A stretch of DNA of 64,000 nucleotides from Croceitalea rosinachiae (GCF_031846445.1 NZ_JAVRHR010000001.1:1621905-1685904); one strand, 5' to 3'. Counted from the stretch's first letter, positions 33,498-42,861 are shown. Program-made: numbers and translations. The notes: generated by a model from the sequence alone, not told the origin.

Positions 33498-34547
33498 TTA
33501 TCTGGCTAGTTCTTTATGTATTGAAAAGATCTGAATAGGTTCTTTTTTGCCCTTCAAAGGTACTTGTCCTTTCTCTGAAAAAGTAAATCTATTTTCCGCA
33601 AATTCATTTTTTAAATTTTCAGATAGTAATACTTCTGATTTTAGCGCATTACATTTTCCTTGAATACGCGCTGCGGTATTGATAGTATCACCATGATAGG
33701 CAATTTCTTTTTTGTATTTGCCCACCTCTGTTACCGTCACAACCCCTGAATGAATACCAGCCTTAAAAAAAGGTTGACAATCATACATGTTATCGTAGTA
33801 CTCTTTTTTCTTTTCAAGCAATTCCGAAAAATTATAATAAGCATTTACACAATTCTTGTTGTTTAACCCTTCTTTGAGAGGCCAGGTCAATACAGCTTCA
33901 TCTCCAACATATTGGTAAATTTCTGCATTGTTCTGTTCTACGGCCACACCCAGATCATTAAAGCAATCTTGTATGAGCATACTGTACCTTACATGCCCTA
34001 ACCTTTCTGCTATAGTTGTTGAGGCTTGTAGGTCTAAAAACATAAAAATTCTATCTTCTTCCCTAGGAGTATAAAATTGCCCACGAATAATTTTGCTGAG
34101 ATTACCCTCGCCCAGCATGAGGTTTACCTGTCTTAGTATGGTCATAAAGAAATCAGTCGCTAAAATATAGAAGTAAATTGCTCCACTTCCTTCATCTAAC
34201 GCAAAAGTGGTGATGCTGATGTCTGTGCCAAAATAGAGCTGATATACCCAATAGGCGGCAACAATCATTACTGCTATAAAAGCAATGGCATAAAGGGTGC
34301 GTAGCAATAAAAGTTTTCCAAGGGTCAGTTTTCTATATAGATTTTTTTCTGCCCAGATAGAGGCAAGGCCGGAAATAATTCCAAAGATGGGTCCAAGGGT
34401 TACACTGATAATTATGCTAGATTTAAAATCGAATTTTAACTGACCCAATTCTTCAGTTCCTACTCCGCGAACAATAGCTAAAAAAATCATCGCCATGGTC
34501 CAGCCAACAATATAAAAGCGAAGTATCCGCAAGTTGCGCTTACTCAT
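33498..34547 (-). CDS. Membrane class III adenylate/guanylate cyclase
   Basis: A 349-residue protein with four transmembrane helices (~8-160) and a cyclase domain: FMFLDLQASTTIAERLGHVR (metal Asp), QYVGDEAVLTW (second Asp), FKAGIHSGVVTVTEVGK and GDTINTAARIQGKCN (catalytic Asn and Arg). It has the same architecture as the cyclase at 18651-19730. Its start overlaps the VOC stop by 8 nt and its stop is adjacent to the beta-lactamase start, so three genes form an operon. Confidence 0.86.
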   Translation of the reverse strand: MSKRNLRILRFYIVGWTMAMIFLAIVRGVGTEELGQLKFDFKSSIIISVTLGPIFGIISGLASIWAEKNLYRKLTLGKLLLLRTLYAIAFIAVMIVAAYWVYQLYFGTDISITTFALDEGSGAIYFYILATDFFMTILRQVNLMLGEGNLSKIIRGQFYTPREEDRIFMFLDLQASTTIAERLGHVRYSMLIQDCFNDLGVAVEQNNAEIYQYVGDEAVLTWPLKEGLNNKNCVNAYYNFSELLEKKKEYYDNMYDCQPFFKAGIHSGVVTVTEVGKYKKEIAYHGDTINTAARIQGKCNALKSEVLLSENLKNEFAENRFTFSEKGQVPLKGKKEPIQIFSIHKELAR

Positions 34548-34956
34548 GGTACCCTTTTTCCGCTAAGCGCATAGATATCCACCAGTAGTTGCCGGCAGGG
34601 TCTTTAATTCCACTTTGGCGATCGCCATAATCCATATCGGCTGGTTCGAAGATTTCTTCTGCACCGTATGTTAAGGCATTTTTATGTAATGCATCAACAT
34701 CATTTACATATAAATAAAGGGCTGTGCGCATACTTTCGAACATTCCTCGCGCCTGACTGATCATAAAACAGCTGTTCCCTATTTTAAGAATGCAGTTGCC
34801 AATGTCCCCGTTTTGAGGATTTATAGAACGATTAATTTCTGTTGCGTAAAAGGCATTTTGCAGAAAGGCAATCAATTGTTCTGGTTTTTCGGTAAAAAGA
34901 TAGCTATTGACAGAACTAAATCCGTCTGGGGTATACGTATGGAATAAATCTTTCAT
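34540..34956 (-). CDS. VOC (PhnB-like) protein
   Basis: A 138-residue single VOC module: SVNSYLFTEKPEQLIAFLQN, then ISQARGMFESMRTALYLYVN and the terminal PADMDYGDRQSGIKDPAGNY motif, as in PhnB/YdeM-type glyoxalase-fold proteins. Activity unknown. First gene of the VOC-cyclase-beta-lactamase operon. Confidence 0.8.
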   Translation of the reverse strand: MKDLFHTYTPDGFSSVNSYLFTEKPEQLIAFLQNAFYATEINRSINPQNGDIGNCILKIGNSCFMISQARGMFESMRTALYLYVNDVDALHKNALTYGAEEIFEPADMDYGDRQSGIKDPAGNYWWISMRLAEKGYHE

Positions 34957-34993
34957 TGAAGTGTGTGTTCTTTCTATTTCTCAAGATAAGATT

Positions 34994-36325
34994 TTATTCT
35001 ATGGGTTGTAAATAGTTATTCACTGCATATTCACCTATTTTATTTCCTAATTTATGACCCTCTTCAGAATCATATCTAAAATGGATACCCAAGTATATCC
35101 TAGAAATTGATGCCTCAAAACCCGCATCGGAAAAACTATTAAAACTACGTGTTGGCGGACTCATTGCTACTTTATCAGAAAATGGGCCAGCACTATCAAC
35201 CTCTTCCGTTGTCATTACAAATTTATAGTCATTACCAGTTTCTAATGTGTTTGCCAATGTCGTCATGGCGGCGGAACTTGCGGTTCCATGGGCTGAAGGA
35301 TATGATGGAAAAGCATAAGTGTGTTGATGTAAATTATTCCATTCTAAATCTGCTTCTGTATCTGGGTTTTCGTCATTGGATGCCCAGCGTATTGCCGTAT
35401 AGGGTCGCCAATGATTATAATGGAACTTGTTATCAAAAACGTTGATATAGGCATCATAAGTAGCCATATTCAGTAGCGCGAAAGCTCGTGCTGCTTCCCA
35501 TAAGTTGAGGTTTTCTTTTATAACAAGCTCGCGTAATAATCTATTATGGGAATTTTCTACAAAATCTTTCCACCACATAGCCAGATGAGTTTGGTCATTT
35601 GTTCTTTCTATGCTGTTCGAAGCACCATTTTTTTTAACTTCATTAAACGCCGTGGTATAGGCAGCGCTATTAATTTCTGGTGGAGGCGGAGATCTAAAAA
35701 AATCTTGTTTTGGTAATAGAAAGGGTTTTGCTTTTGCCCATCCTGAACCAAAGATAAAACCTTCTGGAGTACCACTATGCTTATTGAATTCGGCATAAAC
35801 GCCAGGAGCCATTGGGTGCCAAGTATATTCAGCTTCACCGTTCCATCCATCCCCTTTTCTTTTTTCTAAAATAGAAAGAGCCGCTGCTTCCCCCAATTCT
35901 TTGGCTTGAAGTTTAATTTTGGCATCTTGAATTGGACTTAACCATTGATTTAACTCTTCATCAAATGCTTCTTTTTTATTGGGATAGGAATTCAAAGCGA
36001 TTGTATAAGCAGCATAGGCCACAGAGGCTATAGGATTTTTATAGGAAGTAGCTGTATGATAAGAGTATGATTCATATTTTGGAGAAATAACATTTAATGC
36101 ATCATGCATTGCTACGTGTAGCATAGAAGTGGTTCGTAAACCTTTTAACGTAAGTAAACCATCTTCTTCAATAGCAATTTTGATTAGTTTTTCATTCCAA
36201 GACACCAATATTTCAGGGTTAAAATCTTCAATACTAATTTCTTCTTTTTTACATCCAAGTAAAATGAGAAACCCTAAAAATGTAATAGATAGATTTCGAA
36301 AAAATGAATTTGGTGAAGTGCTCAT
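34994..36325 (-). CDS. Vanadium-dependent haloperoxidase / PAP2 superfamily lipoprotein
   Basis: A 443-residue protein with a lipoprotein signal (FLGFLILLGC, Cys25). The C-terminal half carries the three vanadate/phosphate-binding motifs: K300 and R307 (NKFHYNHWRPYTAIR), S344/H346 (PSYPSAHGTASS) and R409 with H415 (ISRIYLGIHFRYDSEEG). This is the active-site layout of vanadium haloperoxidases and related acid phosphatases. Which reaction it performs is not decidable; a haloperoxidase would fit a marine habitat. It is divergent from PhoD, with a long inverted repeat directly upstream. Confidence 0.82.
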   Translation of the reverse strand: MSTSPNSFFRNLSITFLGFLILLGCKKEEISIEDFNPEILVSWNEKLIKIAIEEDGLLTLKGLRTTSMLHVAMHDALNVISPKYESYSYHTATSYKNPIASVAYAAYTIALNSYPNKKEAFDEELNQWLSPIQDAKIKLQAKELGEAAALSILEKRKGDGWNGEAEYTWHPMAPGVYAEFNKHSGTPEGFIFGSGWAKAKPFLLPKQDFFRSPPPPEINSAAYTTAFNEVKKNGASNSIERTNDQTHLAMWWKDFVENSHNRLLRELVIKENLNLWEAARAFALLNMATYDAYINVFDNKFHYNHWRPYTAIRWASNDENPDTEADLEWNNLHQHTYAFPSYPSAHGTASSAAMTTLANTLETGNDYKFVMTTEEVDSAGPFSDKVAMSPPTRSFNSFSDAGFEASISRIYLGIHFRYDSEEGHKLGNKIGEYAVNNYLQPIE

Positions 36326-36326
36326 G

Positions 36327-36398
36327 TCCCATTAATTTATGTTAGTGTCATCTTTATAATCATACCTAACGATATAAGATGACATAAGTTAAATGGGA
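36327..36398. repeat. 72-bp imperfect palindrome before the haloperoxidase-like gene
   Basis: Outer arms TCCCATTAATTTATG and CATAAGTTAAATGGGA and inner arms TGTCATCTT (36346-36354) and AAGATGACA (36376-36384) are complementary; the inner pair is perfect. It begins 1 nt upstream of the haloperoxidase-like ATG, so it could form a hairpin in the 5' leader or be a regulator site shared with PhoD. The rest of the 36399-36593 gap is AT-rich with no further signal I can support. Confidence 0.65.
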
Positions 36399-36593
36399 AC
36401 TTTTGTTGTTAAGTTACATTAAAAGAGCTACATATAGTGTTAAAGAACTTGATTAGATGTAACTAAAGATAATTCTGATTACTTAACATAAACTAAAGAA
36501 AACTACAACAAGCTTAATTTTCTAGTAATATTCTACTAACTCAAAAGCTACTTCCGTTACATAGTTTTAGAAGAAACTAGAGAACACATAAAA

Positions 36594-38336
36594 ATGGAAA
36601 GAAAAGTACAATCAAGAAGAGCCTTTTTGGCAAAATCGATATTAGCTTCGGGTGGGGTAATTTTAGCCTCACAACTAGCGGCCTGTGAAAAGCTAGATGA
36701 TTTTTTAGGCGGTGGAAATGATGATGATGGTATACCTAGATTTTTGCATGGGGTGGGGAGCTTTGACCCAATAGCGAATGCTGTGATTATATGGACACGT
36801 TTTACCCCGACTGCAGATGAGGTACAACAGGCAATTCGAATTAATTGGCAAATGGCAACGGATATTGATTTTCAAAATATCGTTAAAGAGGGGATGCAGT
36901 ACGCCAATTTAGAAAATGATTTTACGATTGTACAAGATGTTACCGGTTTGAATTCAAATGGAAAATACTACTATCGCTTTATGCAAGAAGATGTAGCCGT
37001 AACCTCAATGACAGGTGAAACTATTACGCTTCCTGAGGCAGGTGTTCCGGTTGATAATCTAAAAGTAGCAGTCTGTTCTTGCAGCAATTATCCAGCGGGA
37101 CTTTTTAATGTTTATGATGCTATTGCAAATAGTGATGCTGATTTAGTGCTTCATCTTGGAGATTATATCTATGAATATCAGGTTGGGGGTTATGGAACGA
37201 ATGAAAATACTTCTGTTTTGGGCAGAGAACATGATCCAGCAACTGAAATTTTGTCTTTAGAAGATTACCGATTAAGATATCGTCAATACCGTACCGATGA
37301 AGGTTTGCAATTGGCGCATCAGAAAAAACCTTTTGTAGTCATTTGGGACGATCATGAGATAACCAATGATGCTTATAACGAAGGTGCTGAAAATCATGAT
37401 GAATCCGAAGGAGATTACCAGGCTCGTTTACAACGTGCTATTCAAGTTCATAGCGAATATCTACCAGTTCGTACAGATACGCTGGGGGTCATTTACAGAA
37501 ACTTTGAGTACGGTAATTTAGTAAACTTGGTCATGCTGGATACGCGTATCATTGGTCGCGACAAACAGCTTAGTTTTACTGATTTCTTTGGTGCAGATGG
37601 CGCCTTTGACTTTGTTGGTTTTGCAGGAGCATTGGGAGATTCAGGCAGGGCATTGATGGGGCAAGAGCAATTGGCATGGACGGCAAATGCGGTTGGTGGC
37701 AGTAGTGCTAAATGGCAGGTACTGGGGCAGCAAGTATTAATGGGAACTATGACCGTTCCTGCAGAATTATTGATTTTAATTGGCCAAGTCGCGGCTGGTG
37801 ACACCTCGCCAGATACTTTAGGGGCCTTGCAAACAGCAATTGTAGATTTATCTACCCTAAAAGCACGTGCCTTGGCCGGAGACCCAACATTAACAGAAGC
37901 AGAATTAGGGCGATTGGCAGCGCAAGTACCTTATAATCTAGACGCTTGGGATGGTTATGCAGTTGAGCGAGAACAGCTTTATGCGATTTTAAATGGAAAG
38001 TCTACTGTTGTTTTTGCTGGCGACACCCATAATGCATGGCATAATGTGTTGACAGATTTTAGTGGAAATAAAGTTGGTGAAGAATTCGCATGTTCATCGG
38101 TAACTTCCCCTGGTTTTGAAGGCATTTTTGGGACTGACCCTGCGACCATAGCCGGTATTGAGCAGGCATTCACTTTATTGATCGATGGTCTTCAATATTT
38201 TGATGCTAAACAACGAGGTTATGTTCTTGCAGAGTTCACACAGGGCGCTGCTACAGCATCGTACCGTTTTATTGATACCATAGGTTCTGCAGCTTATACT
38301 GAAATTGAAGGCAATACCGCAACTTATTCGGGATAG
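36594..38336 (+). CDS. phoD: PhoD-type alkaline phosphatase/phosphodiesterase
   Basis: A 580-residue protein. The N-terminus SRRAFLAKS...LAAC is a Tat signal combined with a lipobox, so a folded, metal-loaded enzyme is exported and lipidated. PhoD motifs follow: N-terminal beta domain, AVCSCSNYPAG, DLVLHLGDYIYEY, WDDHEITND and VVFAGDTHNAW with the Fe/Ca ligands. A low-complexity insert (about residues 335-455) lies inside the catalytic domain. It should release phosphate from phosphomono- and diesters. It has a strong terminator and is divergent from the haloperoxidase-like gene. Confidence 0.88.
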   Translation: MERKVQSRRAFLAKSILASGGVILASQLAACEKLDDFLGGGNDDDGIPRFLHGVGSFDPIANAVIIWTRFTPTADEVQQAIRINWQMATDIDFQNIVKEGMQYANLENDFTIVQDVTGLNSNGKYYYRFMQEDVAVTSMTGETITLPEAGVPVDNLKVAVCSCSNYPAGLFNVYDAIANSDADLVLHLGDYIYEYQVGGYGTNENTSVLGREHDPATEILSLEDYRLRYRQYRTDEGLQLAHQKKPFVVIWDDHEITNDAYNEGAENHDESEGDYQARLQRAIQVHSEYLPVRTDTLGVIYRNFEYGNLVNLVMLDTRIIGRDKQLSFTDFFGADGAFDFVGFAGALGDSGRALMGQEQLAWTANAVGGSSAKWQVLGQQVLMGTMTVPAELLILIGQVAAGDTSPDTLGALQTAIVDLSTLKARALAGDPTLTEAELGRLAAQVPYNLDAWDGYAVEREQLYAILNGKSTVVFAGDTHNAWHNVLTDFSGNKVGEEFACSSVTSPGFEGIFGTDPATIAGIEQAFTLLIDGLQYFDAKQRGYVLAEFTQGAATASYRFIDTIGSAAYTEIEGNTATYSG

Positions 38337-38343
38337 CAAATAT

Positions 38344-38390
38344 AAAGCCCCCTTTTATGCTTAGTAACCACACAAAGCAGGGGGCTTTAA
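38344..38390. terminator. Bidirectional terminator
   Basis: AAAGCCCCCT (38344-38353) and AGGGGGCTTT (38379-38388) are a perfect 10-bp pair with a 25-nt loop, between the convergent phoD and Spy-like genes. Confidence 0.75.
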
Positions 38391-38406
38391 AAATCAACAA
38401 AAAACA

Positions 38407-38853
38407 TTAACCTCTTCTTCCTTCTTTCTGCATTCTTTTTTTGCCTCTCGCATGCATGTGCATACTTAGTTTCTTCCATTGTTGATACTGATTGTCATTC
38501 AATATCTGCTTCATCTTTTCTTGTTGTGCCAATTGTCGATCTAATCTGGCATTTTCAAAAGCAAATTTTTCATCTGCTGTTGGCTTTTTTGCTTCACCAG
38601 CTTCTTTTTTGGCTTTGAGTTCTTCCATTCTTGTTTTACGGAATTCAGCATTGGCGAGATTTAGCTCCATGACTTGCTCTTGTTGCTCGTTGGTCAAGTC
38701 TAGCACCAAGGTCATTTTTTTGGTTTTCAATGTGGCCAATTGTTCAACGCTATAGTCTTTTGCAAACCTTTCTTTTTGAACATGCCTTTCACCTCTTTGG
38801 GCAAATGTGGTCAATCCTGTTAGCAGTACTACCGCTATAAAAACTTTTTTCAT
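38407..38853 (-). CDS. Spy/LTXXQ-like periplasmic protein
   Basis: A 148-residue protein with a signal peptide (MKKVFIAVVLLTGLTTFAQ) and a charged helical body containing LTNEQQEQVMELNLANAEFR, resembling the LTXXQ motif of Spy/CpxP-type periplasmic proteins, and ending in a basic tail. It is probably a helical envelope-stress or metal-related protein. No operon partner is evident. Confidence 0.68.
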   Translation of the reverse strand: MKKVFIAVVLLTGLTTFAQRGERHVQKERFAKDYSVEQLATLKTKKMTLVLDLTNEQQEQVMELNLANAEFRKTRMEELKAKKEAGEAKKPTADEKFAFENARLDRQLAQQEKMKQILNDNQYQQWKKLSMHMHARGKKRMQKEGRRG

Positions 38854-38965
38854 GCTATTAAATTTTATGATTTAAACATAAGACGGCCAATCGCCGGTAA
38901 AGTTTAATAGCAATAAAAAGTTTGTGAAGGCATTAACAATTTAGTAGAGGCCAAAACAGATTTCC

Positions 38966-39157
38966 TTACTGATTTTGAGTAAGTTCTTCTTTTGATTGTT
39001 CCTTTTTTATTTCAGGAGAATCTTCAAATTTAGTTTCTGACACTTCAGAACTTAAGATTTGTTCTTGAAAAGCTTTTTGTTCGTAATTGTTGTAGAATAC
39101 AGCTGCAAGAATAAAGCAGCTTAAATAAATCAAGCTTTTGATTTTGTAGGATTTCAT
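38966..39157 (-). CDS. 63-residue membrane-anchored small protein
   Basis: A hydrophobic segment (residues 8-22, LIYLSCFILAAVFYN) precedes a short acidic tail rich in Glu, Lys and Ser. Family unknown. It is supported by a plausible membrane anchor and by sitting between terminators of neighbouring units; weak because it is so short. Confidence 0.5.
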   Translation of the reverse strand: MKSYKIKSLIYLSCFILAAVFYNNYEQKAFQEQILSSEVSETKFEDSPEIKKEQSKEELTQNQ

Positions 39158-39260
39158 GATGTAAGATTTGGGATAACTAATTTACGAAAACTTATAGGGC
39201 ACATTTTCGATATGTTGTGAAATCATGAAAAGTGTAGGTGAATTGCTGATTTGTGTGGTC

Positions 39261-39294
39261 AAAAAAGGACAAACTTTTGGTTTGCCCTTTTTTT
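39261..39294 (-). terminator. Terminator of the metalloprotease gene
   Basis: AAAAAAGG-A-CAAAC (39261-39274), loop TTTTG, GTTTG-C-CCTTTTTTT (39280-39294): a strong stem with A and T runs, 31 nt past the protease stop. Confidence 0.78.
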
Positions 39295-39325
39295 AGTGTA
39301 TTAAACCGATAATTCTTACAAAATT

Positions 39326-41824
39326 TTACTTTGGATCTAGAATCATATTAATACGCTCCAATGCATCTTGTAAATGATATCGACTCATGGTATCAGTACT
39401 TCTCGAGAGACCATTTCTAATATCGCGTTTTAAACTGTTCAATTCGGCTCTTGCCACGGAACGAATATCTGATTGACTTGTATTTACCACAGTTGATTTT
39501 CTAAAGCCTCCAAAATCAGGTAGTTTTTTTTGATTTTCAGCGGTTATCAGATAGTGCAATCTATCAATATGGGCTTTTTGTAAATTACGTCTGTACGTAT
39601 CAATTTTTTTACCTGAACGAGTTTCTGACCAAACTCCTCTTCGTAAATCAGACATCATATCGACTAATTTATAGGCTTCGTTACCATTGAGGGTCTCATT
39701 TTCTATCATTCTGGCCATTTTACCCAAATGAAGAATGGTATTCAAACTTCTTTCTTGTAGCGCCCTTATGCGTTCCACAGAGCCTGAATACTGCACCTTA
39801 TTGAAAATCTCGTTATCAAGCATCCATTCTGGTGTTTCAAACAATTGATTATGTAAAAACATCAAACAGTTTTTTTGGTGTTCTTTTGGCACATGGGTAT
39901 AGACTGCTCCTTCTTGGTCTGCAGTTTTATGATATTCATAAACTCCTCCGATATTGTTCGCAACATGGCCCATGTATCTTCTAAACTGGCTTACAACTTG
40001 TCCATACATAGTTTCTAGATTATCATAATCTTCACCATCTTCTGTGGTCCATTCCATAAGCTTAGGAACAATTCTTTTTAAATTTTCAATACCATATTCA
40101 CTTGCTTTAATGGCATTGTCCCCTAAATCTTCGGTTTGAGAACTTGGGTCATGAATATCACCTATTTGCTGGTGGCCAAAACGATACATTGGGTCATTGG
40201 CATGCTTAAGAACCCAACTGTTCAAAGTTGTTTTTTCATCTTCCGCCGATTTATTTAAAATTGGGCGATAGCCCCAATTAATGGAATACTTATCGTAAAC
40301 TCCAATATCTGGCATAAGGGCAACTCCTTCATCTCCTGGCTGTGCCACATAATTAAAACGGGCATAATCCATTATGGAAGGTGCAGTACCAAATTTTTGA
40401 GTGAATGATTTCGAACGTAAAGAATCTACAGGATATGCAACACTACTCCCCATATTATGAGGTAACCCTAAGGTGTGGCCCACCTCATGAGATGATACAA
40501 AACGAATCAACCTACCCATAATCTCGTCTTTGAACTCCGTGCTTTGCGCCTCAGGATTAATAGCTGCGGTTTGCACAAAAAACCAATTACGAAGTAGGCT
40601 CATTACATTGTGGTACCAGTTGATGTCAGACTCTAAAATTTCTCCACTTCGTGGATCACTGACGTGGGGACCATTGGCATTTGGAATCGGTGAGGCCAAA
40701 TAGCGAACGACGGAGTAGCGCACATCTTCGGGAGACCATTCTGGATCTTCTTCAGGTGTTGGTGGTTCTTTGGCAACAATGGCATTTTTAAAGCCTGCTG
40801 CCTCAAAAGCTACTTGCCAATCTTCAATACCTTGCTTTATATAAGGCAACCATTTTTTAGGCGTGGCTCGATCTACATAATAAACAATCTGTTTTTTGGG
40901 CTCTACCAGTTCACCATTTTTGAATTTTTCTATATCTTGATCTTTTACTTCAAGTCTCCATCTATCTAAATAAGTAACCCTTTTGCTTTCTTGGGCATCA
41001 AGACCATAATCTACTTGCCCTCTGGCAAACCAACCTACGCGTTTATCAAAATAACGACGTTTCATCTGCTCTTTAGGAAGCAAAATCATCGAATTATTGA
41101 TTTCAATAGATATCGAGCCCAAGCTTTGATTGCTTGGTGGACTTTTAGCCGAATACGTTTTTACATGGCGGGCCTCAATATTTAACGGATAGCTTTTTAT
41201 GTTTTCAATAAAACTTCGCTCACTATCCAATCGACTTACCTTATATCGTGTTCTATAAAATTGGGGCATACCAATAGCATTGACATCCTTTGTGAACAAA
41301 GGGTTGATCTCTATAACTGTTGCCGGGTTCAATGAGTCTTTTTCATTGATAGCCTTGATATCAAACGCGAAAAGTACGGGTTCAAAGTTTGAATTGACCA
41401 CAGCTTCATGTATAGGAAGTGAGTCAGCGGCAACATTTCCATAAGAAACTACTCTTAAAAGCACTCTTTTCGGTTTTTTCTCCCAACGCAACACTTGCGT
41501 ATTGATTTTGCCACCACCAAATCCAATACCAGTGGCGGTTTTAGAGATTCTGCTTACCATGAGCATTTCGCGATTGAACAGAGAATCAGGAATCTCATAA
41601 AAATGTTTGGATTCAATATGATGGACTTTGAAAAGGCCCTCATCCGTCACGGCATCTTTAGTAATTACCTTACCATAAGGTTGGATATCACCCTTTTTTG
41701 GTTTTGGAGTGGCTTTTTCGGTATTCTTTTTCTTCTTTTTTTTGAAAAGTTGTGCATCGGTGGACTGCAAAGTTCCCAGCAAAAAAATGAGAAAGAGTCC
41801 ACGAGAAAATAATTTGATGATCAT
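39326..41824 (-). CDS. Exported zinc metalloprotease (DUF5117/DUF5118/DUF4953 type)
   Basis: An 832-residue protein with a signal peptide (MIIKLFSRGLFLIFLLGTLQ) and a KKKKKK-rich start of the mature part. The metzincin-like motif HEVGHTLGLPHN (near residue 445) binds zinc, followed by SIMDYARFNYVAQPGD. DUF5118 and DUF5117 domains precede and DUF4953 follows, a fixed arrangement in Bacteroidota. It probably degrades proteins in the periplasm or at the surface. The TTG at 41857 gives a poorer N-terminus than ATG 41824. Confidence 0.82.
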   Translation of the reverse strand: MIIKLFSRGLFLIFLLGTLQSTDAQLFKKKKKKNTEKATPKPKKGDIQPYGKVITKDAVTDEGLFKVHHIESKHFYEIPDSLFNREMLMVSRISKTATGIGFGGGKINTQVLRWEKKPKRVLLRVVSYGNVAADSLPIHEAVVNSNFEPVLFAFDIKAINEKDSLNPATVIEINPLFTKDVNAIGMPQFYRTRYKVSRLDSERSFIENIKSYPLNIEARHVKTYSAKSPPSNQSLGSISIEINNSMILLPKEQMKRRYFDKRVGWFARGQVDYGLDAQESKRVTYLDRWRLEVKDQDIEKFKNGELVEPKKQIVYYVDRATPKKWLPYIKQGIEDWQVAFEAAGFKNAIVAKEPPTPEEDPEWSPEDVRYSVVRYLASPIPNANGPHVSDPRSGEILESDINWYHNVMSLLRNWFFVQTAAINPEAQSTEFKDEIMGRLIRFVSSHEVGHTLGLPHNMGSSVAYPVDSLRSKSFTQKFGTAPSIMDYARFNYVAQPGDEGVALMPDIGVYDKYSINWGYRPILNKSAEDEKTTLNSWVLKHANDPMYRFGHQQIGDIHDPSSQTEDLGDNAIKASEYGIENLKRIVPKLMEWTTEDGEDYDNLETMYGQVVSQFRRYMGHVANNIGGVYEYHKTADQEGAVYTHVPKEHQKNCLMFLHNQLFETPEWMLDNEIFNKVQYSGSVERIRALQERSLNTILHLGKMARMIENETLNGNEAYKLVDMMSDLRRGVWSETRSGKKIDTYRRNLQKAHIDRLHYLITAENQKKLPDFGGFRKSTVVNTSQSDIRSVARAELNSLKRDIRNGLSRSTDTMSRYHLQDALERINMILDPK

Positions 41825-42091
41825 TGAGGTCAATTTTGAATCTGTCAATTTGATCAAAGAACCAAAAAATACTTTGAAGAAACTGTTAAAATCATATTAA
41901 CGCAAAAATTTTTTCAAAAAATATTAAACCTTTCGGAGTATTGTCTTTTACTAATAGTTTGAGCTGTATAGCCTGCTATGTATGGCCTGAGAGCGATACG
42001 TTCTTTTGTTAAAAATCTTCAAAACCTGTAACAATTTAAATTTTGAGTAGTCTTATAAGCATATTACATCAATCATTAAATCAATCAAAAA

Positions 42092-42814
42092 ATGAACAAG
42101 TTATTATTAATTTATGGGTGTTTCTTTATGAGTAGTTCGCCCATAGTAGATGAACAAGTAAGTACGGTGAATGCTAATTTAAATGCCACGCGTACCATTG
42201 AAAACAATTTTACAGCATTGAATGTTTATGCTGAAGAAAAAGAGAGTGCTCCTTTTAACATTACTAATGTTAATGTCGTAGAGCCTGCTGAACTAAGTTT
42301 AAGTGAAATAGAGTTCGTTGAAGAAGAATCAGTATTGGATCTAGGTTTTGATACAGCGGATTACCTTCCAGAAGGTTTTAATCCATATGAAACTTTTTTT
42401 GACCTAAACGATATTAGCTTTATAGAAGAGGAAGATTTAGAACTAGGTTTTGATACTTCCGACTATTTACCAAAAGACTTTGATGCCTATTCGGAAAATT
42501 TCAATGTCAATTCTATAAACTATATTGAAGAGGAAGATTTAGAATTAGGTTTTGACACCTTTGATTACTTGCCAGCAGATTTCAACCCATATAATAGTTA
42601 TTTTAATATAGATACTATTGAGTTTTTAGAGAATGACTTTAAATACGATTTGGGTTTTGATACCTCAAAGTATTTGCCAATAGGCTTTGATGCTTATTCA
42701 GATGACTTGGCCATCAGTTCAGTAAATTATATAGAAGAAGATGATATAAACTTGGGTTTTGATACTGCAAAGTATCTTCCAAACAACTTTGACCCCTATG
42801 CAAGGTCAAACTAG
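42092..42814 (+). CDS. Secreted protein with five GFDT-YLP-FxPY repeats
   Basis: A 240-residue acidic protein of unknown family. After a short N-terminal hydrophobic segment and a Ser/Asn-rich stretch, five copies of a ~35-residue unit occupy residues ~72-236: a strand-like I.(F/Y)(I/V)EEE, then LGFDT..YLP..F.(P/A)Y and a polar spacer. LGFDT occurs at 84, 118, 152, 187 and 221. Copies 2 and 3 share nearly identical DNA, showing recent duplication. Very high Asp/Glu content and regular aromatic spacing suggest an extended, possibly Ca-binding, surface protein. A paralogue lies at 43146; both have their own terminators. Confidence 0.75.
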   Translation: MNKLLLIYGCFFMSSSPIVDEQVSTVNANLNATRTIENNFTALNVYAEEKESAPFNITNVNVVEPAELSLSEIEFVEEESVLDLGFDTADYLPEGFNPYETFFDLNDISFIEEEDLELGFDTSDYLPKDFDAYSENFNVNSINYIEEEDLELGFDTFDYLPADFNPYNSYFNIDTIEFLENDFKYDLGFDTSKYLPIGFDAYSDDLAISSVNYIEEDDINLGFDTAKYLPNNFDPYARSN

Positions 42815-42861
42815 GTAGGATGTTTCATTTTATCAAATTTTTGAGTTAGTTAGTTAGTTGA

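Noticed and set aside
39326..41824. Poly-Lys run in the metalloprotease N-terminus as a frameshift sign
   Set aside because: The frame continues correctly on both sides, and KK-rich starts of mature proteins are common in flavobacterial exported proteins.
42850..42861. TTAGTTAGTTAGTTG tetranucleotide run
   Set aside because: Only three and a half units next to a terminator; too short to call a functional repeat.
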